DNA of 64,000 bases from an uncultured Umboniibacter sp. (GCF_947497555.1 NZ_CANMGY010000010.1:1-64000); one strand, 5' to 3'. Positions 16,256 through 24,896 are shown, counted from the stretch's first letter. The notes: generated by a model not told the origin, from the letters alone. Program-made: numbers and translations.

Positions 16256-16314
16256 CATTACTCAGCTTAGCTGGCTTGTGTTAGCCAGGATGCTATAATT
16301 AGAAGGAACTCCAC

Positions 16315-16491
16315 ATGGAGAATTTTATTTTTATGAGCTCATTTGATGTACTAATCAGTCTCTCGCTAGTCATTTTCTTTGCCGGATTTTGTGCGTTTTT
16401 TGCCTATTCAGTCAAAAAGAACGAGAAATCCACTGGCTTGCCACTCGATGATGAAGATTACGAATTACTCAACATAAACAAACCTGATTAA
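16315..16491 (+). CDS. Short single-pass membrane protein
   Basis: A 58-residue frame from the ATG at 16315 (AAGGA 9 bases upstream) to a TAA. Residues 10-31 form one hydrophobic helix (ISLSLVIFFAGFCAFFAYS), followed by a Lys-rich turn and an acidic tail (LDDEDYELL). An extended -10 promoter (TGCTATAAT, ending at 16299) lies just upstream, next to a small CTGGCT/AGCCAG hairpin. The build suggests a real small membrane protein, though no family is recognised. Confidence 0.6.
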   Translation: MENFIFMSSFDVLISLSLVIFFAGFCAFFAYSVKKNEKSTGLPLDDEDYELLNINKPD

Positions 16492-16512
16492 TTCGTAACG
16501 GCGTTCCGCCAT

Positions 16513-16576
16513 TAACCCTACCGGGCTCTCCGCCCTATAGGGTGTGAGTCCGGATTATTCGGAGTCTACTAACATG
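16513..16576 (+). promoter_or_regulatory. Two-hairpin leader, copy 7
   Basis: First hairpin: ACCCTA (16515-16520) with TAGGGT (16538-16543) and GGGC with GCCC around TCTCC. Second hairpin: GAGTCCG (16546-16552) with CGGAGTC (16560-16566), one mismatch. The GGAG of the closing strand is the ribosome site for the ATG at 16574. Confidence 0.75.
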
Positions 16577-16942
16577 ATGGAATCTGTCCAATCTTCGTAT
16601 TCACCGCCGACTTCGGCGCATGAATCGAACGTTGTTCGTATCGAGCAACGACTCAATCTTCTTCCTAAGCAGGTCGCTAGAAAGCTTAACGGCTATCTGG
16701 AGATCAAACACCTCACATACAACCAAATTGAGCTCGTACTTGATGCGGGTGAGGTAGCGATTGATAATTCGAAGCTCGATGCTTTTGCATTATCCTACTT
16801 CGCATTAGAAGCGAGTGGGGTACCAGTCCGAGATACGATTAATCTTGCTCGGCTATTTAGCCTAAAGATCAATCTTTGGGCCACCCCGACTCAATGGAAG
16901 ATGACCTACCGATCATTCCGACGGCAATACGTTGTCGCGTAA
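16574..16942 (+). CDS. Hypothetical helical protein (leader family)
   Basis: A 122-residue protein, mostly helical after a flexible Ser/Pro-rich N-terminus, with a basic C-terminus (YRSFRRQYVVA). The middle part (VARKLNGYLEIKHLTYNQIE) may hold a helix-turn-helix, but I cannot name a family. It is the last of the three leader-controlled units in this cluster and is followed by a long terminator hairpin. Confidence 0.6.
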   Translation: MMESVQSSYSPPTSAHESNVVRIEQRLNLLPKQVARKLNGYLEIKHLTYNQIELVLDAGEVAIDNSKLDAFALSYFALEASGVPVRDTINLARLFSLKINLWATPTQWKMTYRSFRRQYVVA

Positions 16943-16952
16943 TCGGCCACCC

Positions 16953-16988
16953 AAGCAACGTAGTGAGGATTTATCCTCACCGTTGCTT
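16953..16988 (+). terminator. Long terminator-like hairpin
   Basis: AAGCAACG pairs with CGTTGCTT, and GTGAGGAT with ATCCTCAC inside it, giving a stem of about 16 bp with a very short loop. The downstream tail AATCTTT is only moderately T-rich. Confidence 0.65.
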
Positions 16989-17095
16989 AATCTTTCCCTC
17001 ATTTCTCATCAATGTCGATTTGAGTTGTCCACAAAAAAGGGGCAAAAATCTGTGGATAACGCCCCTCAAAAGCCTGCATCGCAACGATGGTAGTA

Positions 17096-18124
17096 TTAGC
17101 GACCATTGCCTATTTTTTGATCAGCTCGATTTCGTTTAATCATGTACTTCATCAGCTTAAGATAGTACGTGTTATAGCAGCCGGCCACATCCATCGATTT
17201 CGCTGTAACCAGATCAATATCACGCGATTGACTATTTTCCTGCCAGCAATTCCAGCGTTTCTCCCAGATTACATCGAGCAGGTGAGTGGGCATCGGCGCG
17301 TTATCACCTCCCCACAATAATCGCTCTTCCTCTTCTACTAAGCCTCTAAATTCTGCATGCGAACACACCTTCACAACATCTTTCTCAATGATGAATACCA
17401 TCGCTTGATTGATCAGCACGACCGCACCTAACGGAAACTTCACTGAATCCTTAATATCAACACTCATGCAGGGAGTTGAAACGAGATGGTAAAGGTGACC
17501 TTCGTAATAGGTGTTTAAGAGCGCCTTCAACTTCAGCTTCATCGACTTCAGGCCGCTCATCGATAACCCTAGATCGTTCAGCGCACTCAGAAAGCTTTTC
17601 ACACGAATGCTATTTGGCGCAATGAAGCCCGAATTACTATTGAATACAATTCCCGACTGCAACGGCACATAGCTTTTCATAATCACCGATACAGCAATCA
17701 AATAGTCTTCGAATAAGATGAACTCGTTCAAGGGCGACCACACATGGCCAAACCTATCCGTTATTTCGGGCAGCTTAATACGTATTTTTGAAGCATTCGC
17801 ATTCGGCTTAATTTCAAGCGAGACCTCGCCACAATCAATCCCGTCACCCTCTACGTGCGCTGCGCCAACTACCGGCGTCATCCTGCCCTCAAATTCATCG
17901 TAGAATGCCTCGTTTTGCTGGCGCTCGGCTCGGCACATCTCAACACCAGCATCAGCCCAACCATCCCCATTTCTGCCTAAATGCAGTTTAAAACTCGAAT
18001 ACATCGGCCGATCAAACCGTGTGTCACTGCGTTGATATACGCTCTCTAGCATTAGCTTCACCCCAGCGTTGATTGGCTTGGCTTGTTCGTGCGCTGAGTT
18101 GTTGACGTTGTGAACTAATTCCAT
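17096..18124 (-). CDS. Hypothetical 342-residue protein
   Basis: A soluble protein with mixed composition that I do not recognise. It is acidic in its first half, with a basic C-terminal segment (YMIKRNRADQKIGNGR). I start it at the ATG at 18124, with AGAGAGG upstream, because the longer frame to 18196 would run into box B, which then lies 73 bp upstream as in the other box-controlled genes. Confidence 0.65.
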   Translation of the reverse strand: MELVHNVNNSAHEQAKPINAGVKLMLESVYQRSDTRFDRPMYSSFKLHLGRNGDGWADAGVEMCRAERQQNEAFYDEFEGRMTPVVGAAHVEGDGIDCGEVSLEIKPNANASKIRIKLPEITDRFGHVWSPLNEFILFEDYLIAVSVIMKSYVPLQSGIVFNSNSGFIAPNSIRVKSFLSALNDLGLSMSGLKSMKLKLKALLNTYYEGHLYHLVSTPCMSVDIKDSVKFPLGAVVLINQAMVFIIEKDVVKVCSHAEFRGLVEEEERLLWGGDNAPMPTHLLDVIWEKRWNCWQENSQSRDIDLVTAKSMDVAGCYNTYYLKLMKYMIKRNRADQKIGNGR

Positions 18125-18187
18125 GTGAACCTCTCTAAATAAAGTAGCCTCATTACAACGTAGTTCCGCCGAAAAGTTTTCGAGATC

Positions 18188-18206
18188 CCTGCCCATTTAG
18201 GGCAGA
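18188..18206. promoter_or_regulatory. CTGCCC palindrome box B
   Basis: CCTGCCC-ATTTA-GGGCAGA. The centre is 73 bp upstream of the minus-strand start at 18124. Confidence 0.7.
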
Positions 18207-18667
18207 GATAGACGATTAGTTAGCATCGGTTAAAATTTCAATTGTCCACTATTCAAGACCATCGATCGCTCGGCTTATTTATTTCAATAGACTTTTTGCC
18301 ATACAAAACGACAGTTGGTACGATGTGGTCGCACAGGAAATGTTTGCTTAAGGGATCAGAACCAAAACTCGTTAATATGCAGTGTAAGGTGGCTTCTACG
18401 CTAAAAGGCACCATATCGGTAGTTTAAGTTTGGCTTCTCTGGTATCGCATTCTTGAAACGTAGTGGTTGATAGCATTCGTCAGCGTAAATTACATGATCT
18501 TGTAGTTGTCGAAGGCTCTAGGAAGTTAAGTAATTTAAGTAGGTAATGGTCACTGGCTTTTAGGTAAGCATTCTAACATCGGTTTTGTATGGTGCGAGCT
18601 AGAGGCCTGATTGACAGTGTAGTGGGGTGGGTGGCTATTAGGCCTAAATATCATTCTCAATAATAAA
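18207..18667. other. Gene-poor stretch
   Basis: About 460 bases with only short frames that lack ribosome sites. I see no gene, tRNA or repeat. It lies between box B and a broken SPFH gene, so it may be decayed coding DNA. Confidence 0.5.
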
Positions 18668-18690
18668 ATCCCACCTATGGCAGGTGGGAT
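18668..18690 (-). terminator. Intrinsic terminator
   Basis: ATCCCACCT (18668-18676) pairs with AGGTGGGAT (18682-18690) around a 5-base loop. In the minus direction it is followed by TTTTATTATT. It lies just downstream of the SPFH fragment and may be left from the original gene. Confidence 0.7.
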
Positions 18691-18712
18691 CAATGTCAGG
18701 CGGTTACTCTGC

Positions 18713-19020
18713 CTAGTTGTTTGAATTACGCGTGTCAATAATTGGCATTGCGCCATCACTGAGCATCATACTCGGCAAGGCACCATCCCAGCGCTCAGCC
18801 TCAGTCAGATCGACGATTAACGGGTTGCTCTTTAACGCAGCACCACGCGCTTCAATACTTTCGGCTTCAGCCTCACCACGCAATCTCGTCGCCTGAGCTT
18901 CGGCTTCAGCGACCTTAATAATCGCTTGAGCTTGTGCGTCAGCAGTATTCACTTCTCGCAACGCTTCAAGTCTCTGACGTTCGAGTTTATTTTGTTTTCG
19001 CTGTTGATTAGTTTCATAAA
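18713..19020 (-). pseudogene. 3' fragment of an SPFH/band-7 gene
   Basis: The minus strand encodes the last 100 or so residues of a second copy of the SPFH protein at 21703-22737: the helical QRLEALREVNTADAQAQAII region and the C-terminus GALPSMMLSDGAMPIIDTRN. The match stops abruptly near 19015, where an in-frame TAG follows upstream; the membrane segment and band-7 domain are missing and no good start codon is left. The remnant is bordered by box C and the recombinase gene, so a recombination event probably removed the 5' part. Confidence 0.8.
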
Positions 19021-19076
19021 GGCCTCGCTAGTAGATTCCTTATTGAAAACCAAATTACACGATCTATCAGACAAAA

Positions 19077-19097
19077 CCCTGCCCAAAAAGGGCAGGG
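19077..19097. promoter_or_regulatory. CTGCCC palindrome box C
   Basis: CCCTGCCC-AAAAA-GGGCAGGG, the longest and most symmetric copy (8+8 bp). It lies between the recombinase stop codon and the SPFH fragment, about 60-70 bp before the fragment. It may once have controlled the intact SPFH copy. With TTTTG on the minus side it could also act as a weak terminator for the recombinase. Confidence 0.65.
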
Positions 19098-19109
19098 CTC
19101 TGCATCGAA

Positions 19110-20387
19110 CTAGAGGCCAAAGCTTCGCTTCAACTCATCGCCCGCTTCCGCAAGCTCGAAAGCCTTAGTGGTCGTATAGATGGTCGTTGTATTCAAACTC
19201 GCATGATTAGCGAAATCTTTGGCCGCTACAACACCTTGGGTATTGGCCACCTTTGTGATTGCGGTGTGGCGTAACCAGTGAGGCGTCATTTCTGCGATGC
19301 GCTCTGCACAATGTTTATACTCTGGATGGCCTTTGCAAAATTCAGCCATCGAACCCGCCATTTGAGCGAACACGAAATCAATGGCGTTTTCCTGAAGCGG
19401 TCTTACCTTCCAATTTTTGCTAGGCAGCGAGTAGAGCACCGCTTCGGCGCTCAATTCATTGCTCGCCACGGCGCTGAGTGAGCCAACATATCGATGGAAC
19501 TCCTCGCAGACAAACGAGGAGCAAATATGTTCCTCCCGGTCCATCCCGCCACCCTTACGCAACACATTAAGCGATGCTACTCGAAGCTCTAAGTTAGTCC
19601 GGTGGTCAGTGATCGTTTTCAAGCGAACGTCTTCGTGCCTCAGCGACATAAATTCGGCGCGTCTCAACCCCGTATGTAGTAACCCTAAAAAGAGCCACCG
19701 CTCTCGTTCTAGTCGAAACTCCAACAAGCGATCATTCACCTCTTGGCTAAAGTAGGATCGAATCGCATCCACTTCATGTGATTCCAATACATGATCGATT
19801 TTTAACGCTCGCTTTGGCTTTCGCTGCTTACTCAGAATCCGGCGAAAAGGGTTTGAGGTGGGTCTTATATCTTCGATAAACTCCGAAACATACAAATAAA
19901 AGGCACTCAACGCGCTAACGTTCCGATTAACCCCCTTGGGTGACACCGCAAACGGCTTGTTATTCTCCTGGTCCGCTATCGACTGATGAAAGAGCTTATA
20001 ATCAGGGTGGCTGATACTAACTTTGGCGCTACCAATATACTCGCGAGGCGGGCATTTTAACCACGCCAAGTATTCTTCTACAAAACCAAATTTGGGCAAG
20101 TAGAGATCCCCATCATAGCCACCGTGCATCTCACGATAGTCAATGTATGCGAACCAACGTAACACCTCGGTACGGTAAGCTGCTTGGGTCGCTTTTGAGT
20201 AGAGTGGTTCACCGCCTGGACTCTGCAACAGAAACCTAGCCAGCACGAGGTATCGCTCTCTTGGGCTATTTAAGTCATAACCATCAACTCGATCAGTGTA
20301 GCTTACAGGCAATCCAATCCCATCGTCCTTTGAGCGAGTCAAGATTGCAGGATATAGGGGCGGAGTGTATTTACTGGGGGCGCTCAT
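19110..20387 (-). CDS. Tyrosine recombinase/integrase
   Basis: A 425-residue phage-integrase-family protein. The N-terminal half has a SAM-like core-binding domain (about 60-180). The catalytic domain has Arg in TGLRRAEFMSLR (about residue 250), the HWLRH box (about 370), the second His in FANHASLNTTTIY and the nucleophile Tyr in that segment (about 400). Such enzymes integrate, excise or resolve DNA at specific sites; no attachment site is recognisable here. The ATG at 20387 overlaps the stop of the KfrA-like gene (ATGA), so the two are translated together. That pairing hints at a role in element maintenance, such as multimer resolution, more than classical integration. Confidence 0.9.
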   Translation of the reverse strand: MSAPSKYTPPLYPAILTRSKDDGIGLPVSYTDRVDGYDLNSPRERYLVLARFLLQSPGGEPLYSKATQAAYRTEVLRWFAYIDYREMHGGYDGDLYLPKFGFVEEYLAWLKCPPREYIGSAKVSISHPDYKLFHQSIADQENNKPFAVSPKGVNRNVSALSAFYLYVSEFIEDIRPTSNPFRRILSKQRKPKRALKIDHVLESHEVDAIRSYFSQEVNDRLLEFRLERERWLFLGLLHTGLRRAEFMSLRHEDVRLKTITDHRTNLELRVASLNVLRKGGGMDREEHICSSFVCEEFHRYVGSLSAVASNELSAEAVLYSLPSKNWKVRPLQENAIDFVFAQMAGSMAEFCKGHPEYKHCAERIAEMTPHWLRHTAITKVANTQGVVAAKDFANHASLNTTTIYTTTKAFELAEAGDELKRSFGL

Positions 20388-21400
20388 TTTTCTAGCCGCT
20401 CCCCTAAGAGCCTCCACAAACGGTCATTTTCCGCTCTAAGCTTCTCGAGATCCTTTTCGTTTTGACGATCGTTATCCTGCGCGTCCAGCATCGCTTTACG
20501 CTCATCTTCTGCTATCGATAGGGAAGACCTAAGCCCCTCGATGACCGCATCCTTCGCCTCTTCAACTCGTCGAGTCGCTTCCATCTGATCATTTAACTGC
20601 GCCTTCAGGCTGTTATTTGAGTCGAGTAGGGCGTCTGTGCGTCGCGTCGCCTGCGTGAGCTGTTCGACCACAGCTTCGTGGTCTGCACATTGCTCAGTTA
20701 GCTTTTGGATCTCACTGAGTCTTTCAGCTAGTTCACCTTGCAGGCCTGCGCGCTCGTTCGACATCGCATCCTTAGCTTTGTCACTGTTCCTGCGTAGCAA
20801 CTCATTCGATTCAGCAGCCTGGTTAAGCTGACTTGCGATCGCTTCCTTTTGCGCTTCAAGTTTAGCGCCATCCAATTTTAGTTTTTCATTTGCTGATTCA
20901 AGTTCGCTTACTCGATCATTGAGTTCACGGCACTTGGTCGTAGCATCATCTTTGGCGACTATCAGTGACCTGATCCGTGCATCACGACCAGCAATTCTAT
21001 GATCGCGATCCCTGACATCCTTCTCTAACATTTCAATCTTCAACTTCAACTCTACCAACCGATGCTTTGATTCAGCGACCTCTTTCTGCAGGTCGCTAAT
21101 TTTTTGGTCTGCATCCTCGAGTCGTTCTGTATCTCGCGCACTCGTTAACTTATCGATACGCTCCACCATCGAGATAAAACCGGGTAGCGCATCTCTATAG
21201 AGGTCATCGCCTAGCTCTTGTGTTCGCCTAACGATCGAACGTATCTCGACTTGAAATGTCTTAATGGCTTGTTGGGCAGTGGTCATCGAGCCACCGCAAT
21301 TCTCCACCAGCGCACTCGCTCCGATTTGAGGTTTATCCTCATTTATCAACTGCTTATAGTAGTAATCTCGGTAACAATTCTCTCGATCTGAATTTGCCAT
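20384..21400 (-). CDS. KfrA-like DNA-binding coiled-coil protein
   Basis: A 338-residue protein. The first 60 residues are a small domain with a helix-turn-helix-like part (LVENCGGSMTTAQQAIKTF). From about residue 95 to the end it is one long coiled coil with regular heptads (for instance LEKDVRDRDHRIAGRDARI). This is the build of KfrA, the plasmid protein that binds its own promoter and supports partition by forming filaments. Long-coil proteins of this type often lie beside tyrosine recombinases on large plasmids. An inverted repeat upstream (21449-21508) is a candidate operator. Confidence 0.75.
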   Translation of the reverse strand: MANSDRENCYRDYYYKQLINEDKPQIGASALVENCGGSMTTAQQAIKTFQVEIRSIVRRTQELGDDLYRDALPGFISMVERIDKLTSARDTERLEDADQKISDLQKEVAESKHRLVELKLKIEMLEKDVRDRDHRIAGRDARIRSLIVAKDDATTKCRELNDRVSELESANEKLKLDGAKLEAQKEAIASQLNQAAESNELLRRNSDKAKDAMSNERAGLQGELAERLSEIQKLTEQCADHEAVVEQLTQATRRTDALLDSNNSLKAQLNDQMEATRRVEEAKDAVIEGLRSSLSIAEDERKAMLDAQDNDRQNEKDLEKLRAENDRLWRLLGERLEK

Positions 21401-21448
21401 GATTAATTAACCGTTTCTTCTTTATTGCTTACTATTGTTTCGACAACC

Positions 21449-21508
21449 GACTCTGTATATAGCATCTCTATGTTAATGAAACATGAAGTACACAAGAAGT
21501 ACAGAGTC
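21449..21508. promoter_or_regulatory. Inverted repeat, candidate KfrA-type operator
   Basis: GACTCTGTA (21449-21457) and TACAGAGTC (21500-21508) are exact reverse complements, 42 bases apart, with further partial matches around them (CGACAACCGACTC and GAGTCGTCACAACG). They lie 50-110 bp upstream of the KfrA-like start. The rest of the 300-base gap (21401-21702) is AT-rich without a gene. Confidence 0.45.
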
Positions 21509-21667
21509 GTCACAACGAAGCTCGTCCTTTCTCTATATTTCCCTCTGCGATCAGATGTGGCGCCACATGAAACAAAAAACTTATTGCAAAAAAACATGAC
21601 CGTTATCAAGACATGCCTGTTCGTCAGTTTTTTATTTAGTTGACATGTTTACAATCTCTAAATGAAT

Positions 21668-21695
21668 CACGGGCCAAACCCTCGTTTAACCCGTG
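21668..21695 (-). terminator. Terminator-like hairpin after the SPFH gene
   Basis: CACGGG (21668-21673) pairs with CCCGTG (21690-21695) with a long loop; on the minus strand it is followed by an A/T-rich tail. It lies eight bases past the SPFH stop codon. Confidence 0.45.
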
Positions 21696-21702
21696 TAATT
21701 TT

Positions 21703-22737
21703 CTAGTCGTTATCTTGACGCATATCCAATATTGGTAACGTACCTTCACCGGTCATCATCGTGGGTAGGGCGCCGTCCCAACGCTCGGCCTCGGTAAGAT
21801 CAACAATGAGTGGGTTACTACGAAGTGCAGCCCCTCGTGCCTCAATCGAAGAGGCTTCCGCCTCACCACGCAAACGAGTCGCCTGCGCTTCTGCCTCTGC
21901 AACTTTCACAATGGATTGTGCCTGAGCCTCTGCGGTGTTTACTTGTCGTAGTGATTCGAGTCGTTGACGTTCCAACTTGTGCTGCTCGGCTGCTGCGAGA
22001 TTAAGTTCTCGCTGCTTGGTCTCAATTGATTCGATGTATCGAGGCGGCAACACGATGTTTTCAATTTGAATGTTATCGACTCCAACTGGGAACTCAGCCA
22101 TCTCTTCGATCAACTGACCCTCGATCAGTCGAATCGCTGACGCACGATCTTGAATCAACTGTTCCGCTGAGAACTGCGGTAAGATGTTCTTTGTTACACT
22201 GCGAAACCGTGGATCTAAAATACGCTGTTCAAACTGGTTCAATCCGCCGTATCGCTTAAACAAATCCAGCGCACTGTCACGTTCAACCGTCCAGTTCACG
22301 GACACCTCGACGGTCAAAGGCATCTGCTCTGAACTGCTCGACAGCATACTCTCGACGTTCTTGCGTGTTCTGACTTCGATCTCTTCCACGCTATCAATGA
22401 ACGGTACTTTAAAGTGCAGACCAGGATTCACCTGATAACGCGCCTCTGAGAATCGCTTGACGATGCCTACATGACCTTCCTCTACGGTGAAGAATGACAT
22501 CCAAATGACCATAAAGGCGAGTAGACCGCCGACTGAACTTAATACTTTTTTACCTGATACTTCCATTGTGATTGGTACTCCATTTTCTTTGTTTAGTTTC
22601 GGCGAAACCTCGCCATTCCGATTTGCGTTGTATTTTCGTAGACCGATAACATCTAACGTGCCCTTCCAACCGAAAATGATATAAAGCACCATCGGAATGA
22701 TGCCTACTAAAATTACCGCAGCATATATTACAGTCAT
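21703..22737 (-). CDS. SPFH/band-7 (prohibitin-type) membrane protein
   Basis: A 344-residue protein with two membrane segments (about 3-22 and 67-88), then an SPFH domain beginning at VEEGHVGIVKRFSEARYQV, and a long charged helix (ETKQRELNLAAAEQHKLERQ) that would build rings or scaffolds in the membrane. Family members (HflK/C, prohibitin, flotillin) organise membrane proteases or microdomains. Its job on a mobile element is unknown; it could protect or organise the transfer machinery. It has a strong GGAGG site. A 3' copy at 18713-19020 and a short 5' copy at 22763-22834 show that the gene was duplicated here. Confidence 0.85.
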   Translation of the reverse strand: MTVIYAAVILVGIIPMVLYIIFGWKGTLDVIGLRKYNANRNGEVSPKLNKENGVPITMEVSGKKVLSSVGGLLAFMVIWMSFFTVEEGHVGIVKRFSEARYQVNPGLHFKVPFIDSVEEIEVRTRKNVESMLSSSSEQMPLTVEVSVNWTVERDSALDLFKRYGGLNQFEQRILDPRFRSVTKNILPQFSAEQLIQDRASAIRLIEGQLIEEMAEFPVGVDNIQIENIVLPPRYIESIETKQRELNLAAAEQHKLERQRLESLRQVNTAEAQAQSIVKVAEAEAQATRLRGEAEASSIEARGAALRSNPLIVDLTEAERWDGALPTMMTGEGTLPILDMRQDND

Positions 22738-22762
22738 TTCCTTTCCTCCAATGACGTTTTAT

Positions 22763-22834
22763 TCATCGTTGCGACCTTGTGACGTCGCCATTCCGATTTG
22801 CGTTGTATTTTCGTCGATCGATAATATCTAACGC
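22763..22834 (-). pseudogene. Short 5' fragment of an SPFH gene
   Basis: On the minus strand this segment encodes LDIIDRRKYNANRNGDV and then runs into a stop; it matches LDVIGLRKYNANRNGEV of the intact SPFH protein. At DNA level about 45 bases are nearly identical to 22613-22660. It overlaps the last codons of the gene 22828-23301, so the duplication has rewritten that gene's 3' end or border. Confidence 0.75.
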
Positions 22835-23301
22835 GTCTTGAACAATCCAAACACATCGAACCTGTTTTCAATTGGATCTTTTTTGAAGTCGCTCACCTCC
22901 AAAGCCTCGAGATAAGAAAAAGCTCCTGGGGCTTTACGCTTAACCTCTTTCCAAATCGTCGCAAAATACGCTCGTTGAAGATTCTGTTCAATTCCACTAT
23001 TCCATTCTTTCCAGCGCGCCGCTGTAACCCGATTCTTAGATCGGAGGTAGACCTGCTCATTACACAGGTCGAGGTAGTTGTAAATAGACTCTCTTGCATG
23101 TCTTAAGTCGCGGGTATCTATGTCTTTCATAGACCCACTCAGTATTACGTCGACAGGAATTTGGAAGGAGAGCTCTCGGTATTGCTGATCGAGTGAATCT
23201 TCGAATTCGCTCCGACTTAGCTTTACTGACTCTCGGAATTGGCAAACTGCTACCGCTACACCAATGGCAGTAGCAACTGATGCGATTGTATCTACATCCA
23301 T
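22828..23301 (-). CDS. Hypothetical membrane-anchored protein
   Basis: A 157-residue protein with an N-terminal hydrophobic helix (TIASVATAIGVAVAVCQF) and a charged helical remainder, like many small DUF4760-type proteins. I start it at the ATG at 23301 with AAGAGG upstream; the TTG at 23307 is less likely. The last codons (LFKTR) border the SPFH fragment, so the C-terminus may be altered. Function unknown. Confidence 0.55.
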   Translation of the reverse strand: MDVDTIASVATAIGVAVAVCQFRESVKLSRSEFEDSLDQQYRELSFQIPVDVILSGSMKDIDTRDLRHARESIYNYLDLCNEQVYLRSKNRVTAARWKEWNSGIEQNLQRAYFATIWKEVKRKAPGAFSYLEALEVSDFKKDPIENRFDVFGLFKTR

Positions 23302-23497
23302 GAACAACCTCTTATTGCGTAAATTAGTCTTAACACCAATATACCCAGTATAATGTTATAATACAAATGTTATTTTAATAACACAAAATCACAGCTAATT
23401 TACTTGAAATAATGAGAGTTATTTCAAGTGTTGCTAAAACACAGGCTTTCCGCCCAACCGCAATTACCCGCCTAATTCACAGACACCAGGCACAAAA

Positions 23498-23518
23498 AAG
23501 CCGAGATAATCTCGGCTT
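23498..23518 (-). terminator. Intrinsic terminator
   Basis: AAGCCGAGA pairs with TCTCGGCTT around TAA; the minus strand continues with a run of six T residues. It ends the small gene at 23585-23809. Confidence 0.8.
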
Positions 23519-23584
23519 CTTCATTCTCTTTCTCTATCATCAGTTTAGCGCAACCTGCTATTCAACCCGCACGCGTGCAACGCA

Positions 23585-23809
23585 CTATGACACCGAAACA
23601 ATAAACCACTCTTCGCAACTATCAATACTTCCGGTCTTCTGAAAAGCCTTCGCTTGCTTATTCGCTTGGTCACGCGACAAGCCATAGAAGAAGATATTGT
23701 CGTCGTCACCCCCAATATCATCTGTCTCACAAAATAGCGCGCTCATCGCTTCGTCATTAATTGCGTCCTTCCACTTAATTTCCACCTCATACACGTTGTC
23801 GTTATTCAT
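23585..23809 (-). CDS. Small acidic hypothetical protein
   Basis: A 74-residue protein with Asp-rich turns (ETDDIGGDDDNIFFYG) and a mixed alpha/beta pattern. It has an AGAAGG ribosome site and its own terminator. Similar small proteins with an IFFYGLS motif occur beside mobile-element genes, but I cannot assign a family. Confidence 0.6.
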   Translation of the reverse strand: MNNDNVYEVEIKWKDAINDEAMSALFCETDDIGGDDDNIFFYGLSRDQANKQAKAFQKTGSIDSCEEWFIVSVS

Positions 23810-23921
23810 AAATCGATCCTTCTGTTTAGGTACTGATAGGTTACCTCAACGCCAAAAATTGCAATCTATGAATCTAAACAACCGTTTTTTTCAAAATCTG
23901 TCTAAATCCCTGCCCCTCAGT

Positions 23922-24896
23922 CTAAACCTCAGCTAAAAATTCTTCTGCGCTTGCTAGCATATTAAAATCGACCGAACTCGACGCTTCCGATGCTTTCACA
24001 CCGATGATCCCGTCAAGCTCAATTATGTCGACGCACTCCCCCTGCACAATTGCATACTTGCACAGGAACTCCTCGCGTTCGAGATCCGACAACTCACTCA
24101 GGTATACGCGATCAGTTGCTTTGATCGTCACGCCTGTTTCCTTCAACGCCGATTCGAACTCCCGCAACTTTGAAGTAGGCGCCGACGCCACCAGCTCGTG
24201 AACAATCTCCGTATTAGCTAACCAACGACCAAACATCGGCAGTCTTTGTGAACAGGCTACTCGCGCTTTGGAGAGAATTGACTTACCGAAGTGGAATTTT
24301 AAGTTTGACCTAAGACGACTGTAACCTTCACTCTCTATTTCCTTCTGCTTTATGAAATGACCGAGCTGAATACTGACTAACATGGTCTCGTCCAACGTAT
24401 CGTCAAGACTCCAATCCTTCTTAGCCACTGCTCCAGCCTTTCTAACGAGATCATCTCTGCCGATCACACTCAAAAAAGTCGTTAATCCACCAAAGTAACG
24501 ATCACATCGCTTAAGGAACCCGATTTCTCCCATTCCTCTGAATTCAGCGACGGACGGCAAATCATAATCGCCCTCATAACGTTCTAAGATGACATCCAGC
24601 TCTTCGATAAAATTAACCACTTCGTACTGCGAACTGGTTGAACGATGAAACACTGCAGGTTGTTTCCACTCGCGCTTGAGCGCCTTCGATCTAAGCGCTT
24701 GATGATTGAAATAGGGCTGCCATAGGTCCTCTACCGCATCCGCCAGATCATAGAGCGAGCACCGATGCTTTATCAGCATCGGCTTTATCACTCCTTGAAA
24801 CTCTTCACTTCGTATTTTGATGTCTCGAAGCTTGCTATATCCTACGAATACCTCGAATACCGCCTTACTTTCATCCGCTGACAATGCTACGTCCAT
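23922..24896 (-). CDS. Hypothetical 324-residue protein
   Basis: A soluble, mainly helical acidic protein without recognised motifs. The start ATG at 24896 has a strong AAGGAG. It is a single gene between the small gene at 23585 and the divergent DsbD-alpha gene. Confidence 0.65.
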   Translation of the reverse strand: MDVALSADESKAVFEVFVGYSKLRDIKIRSEEFQGVIKPMLIKHRCSLYDLADAVEDLWQPYFNHQALRSKALKREWKQPAVFHRSTSSQYEVVNFIEELDVILERYEGDYDLPSVAEFRGMGEIGFLKRCDRYFGGLTTFLSVIGRDDLVRKAGAVAKKDWSLDDTLDETMLVSIQLGHFIKQKEIESEGYSRLRSNLKFHFGKSILSKARVACSQRLPMFGRWLANTEIVHELVASAPTSKLREFESALKETGVTIKATDRVYLSELSDLEREEFLCKYAIVQGECVDIIELDGIIGVKASEASSSVDFNMLASAEEFLAEV

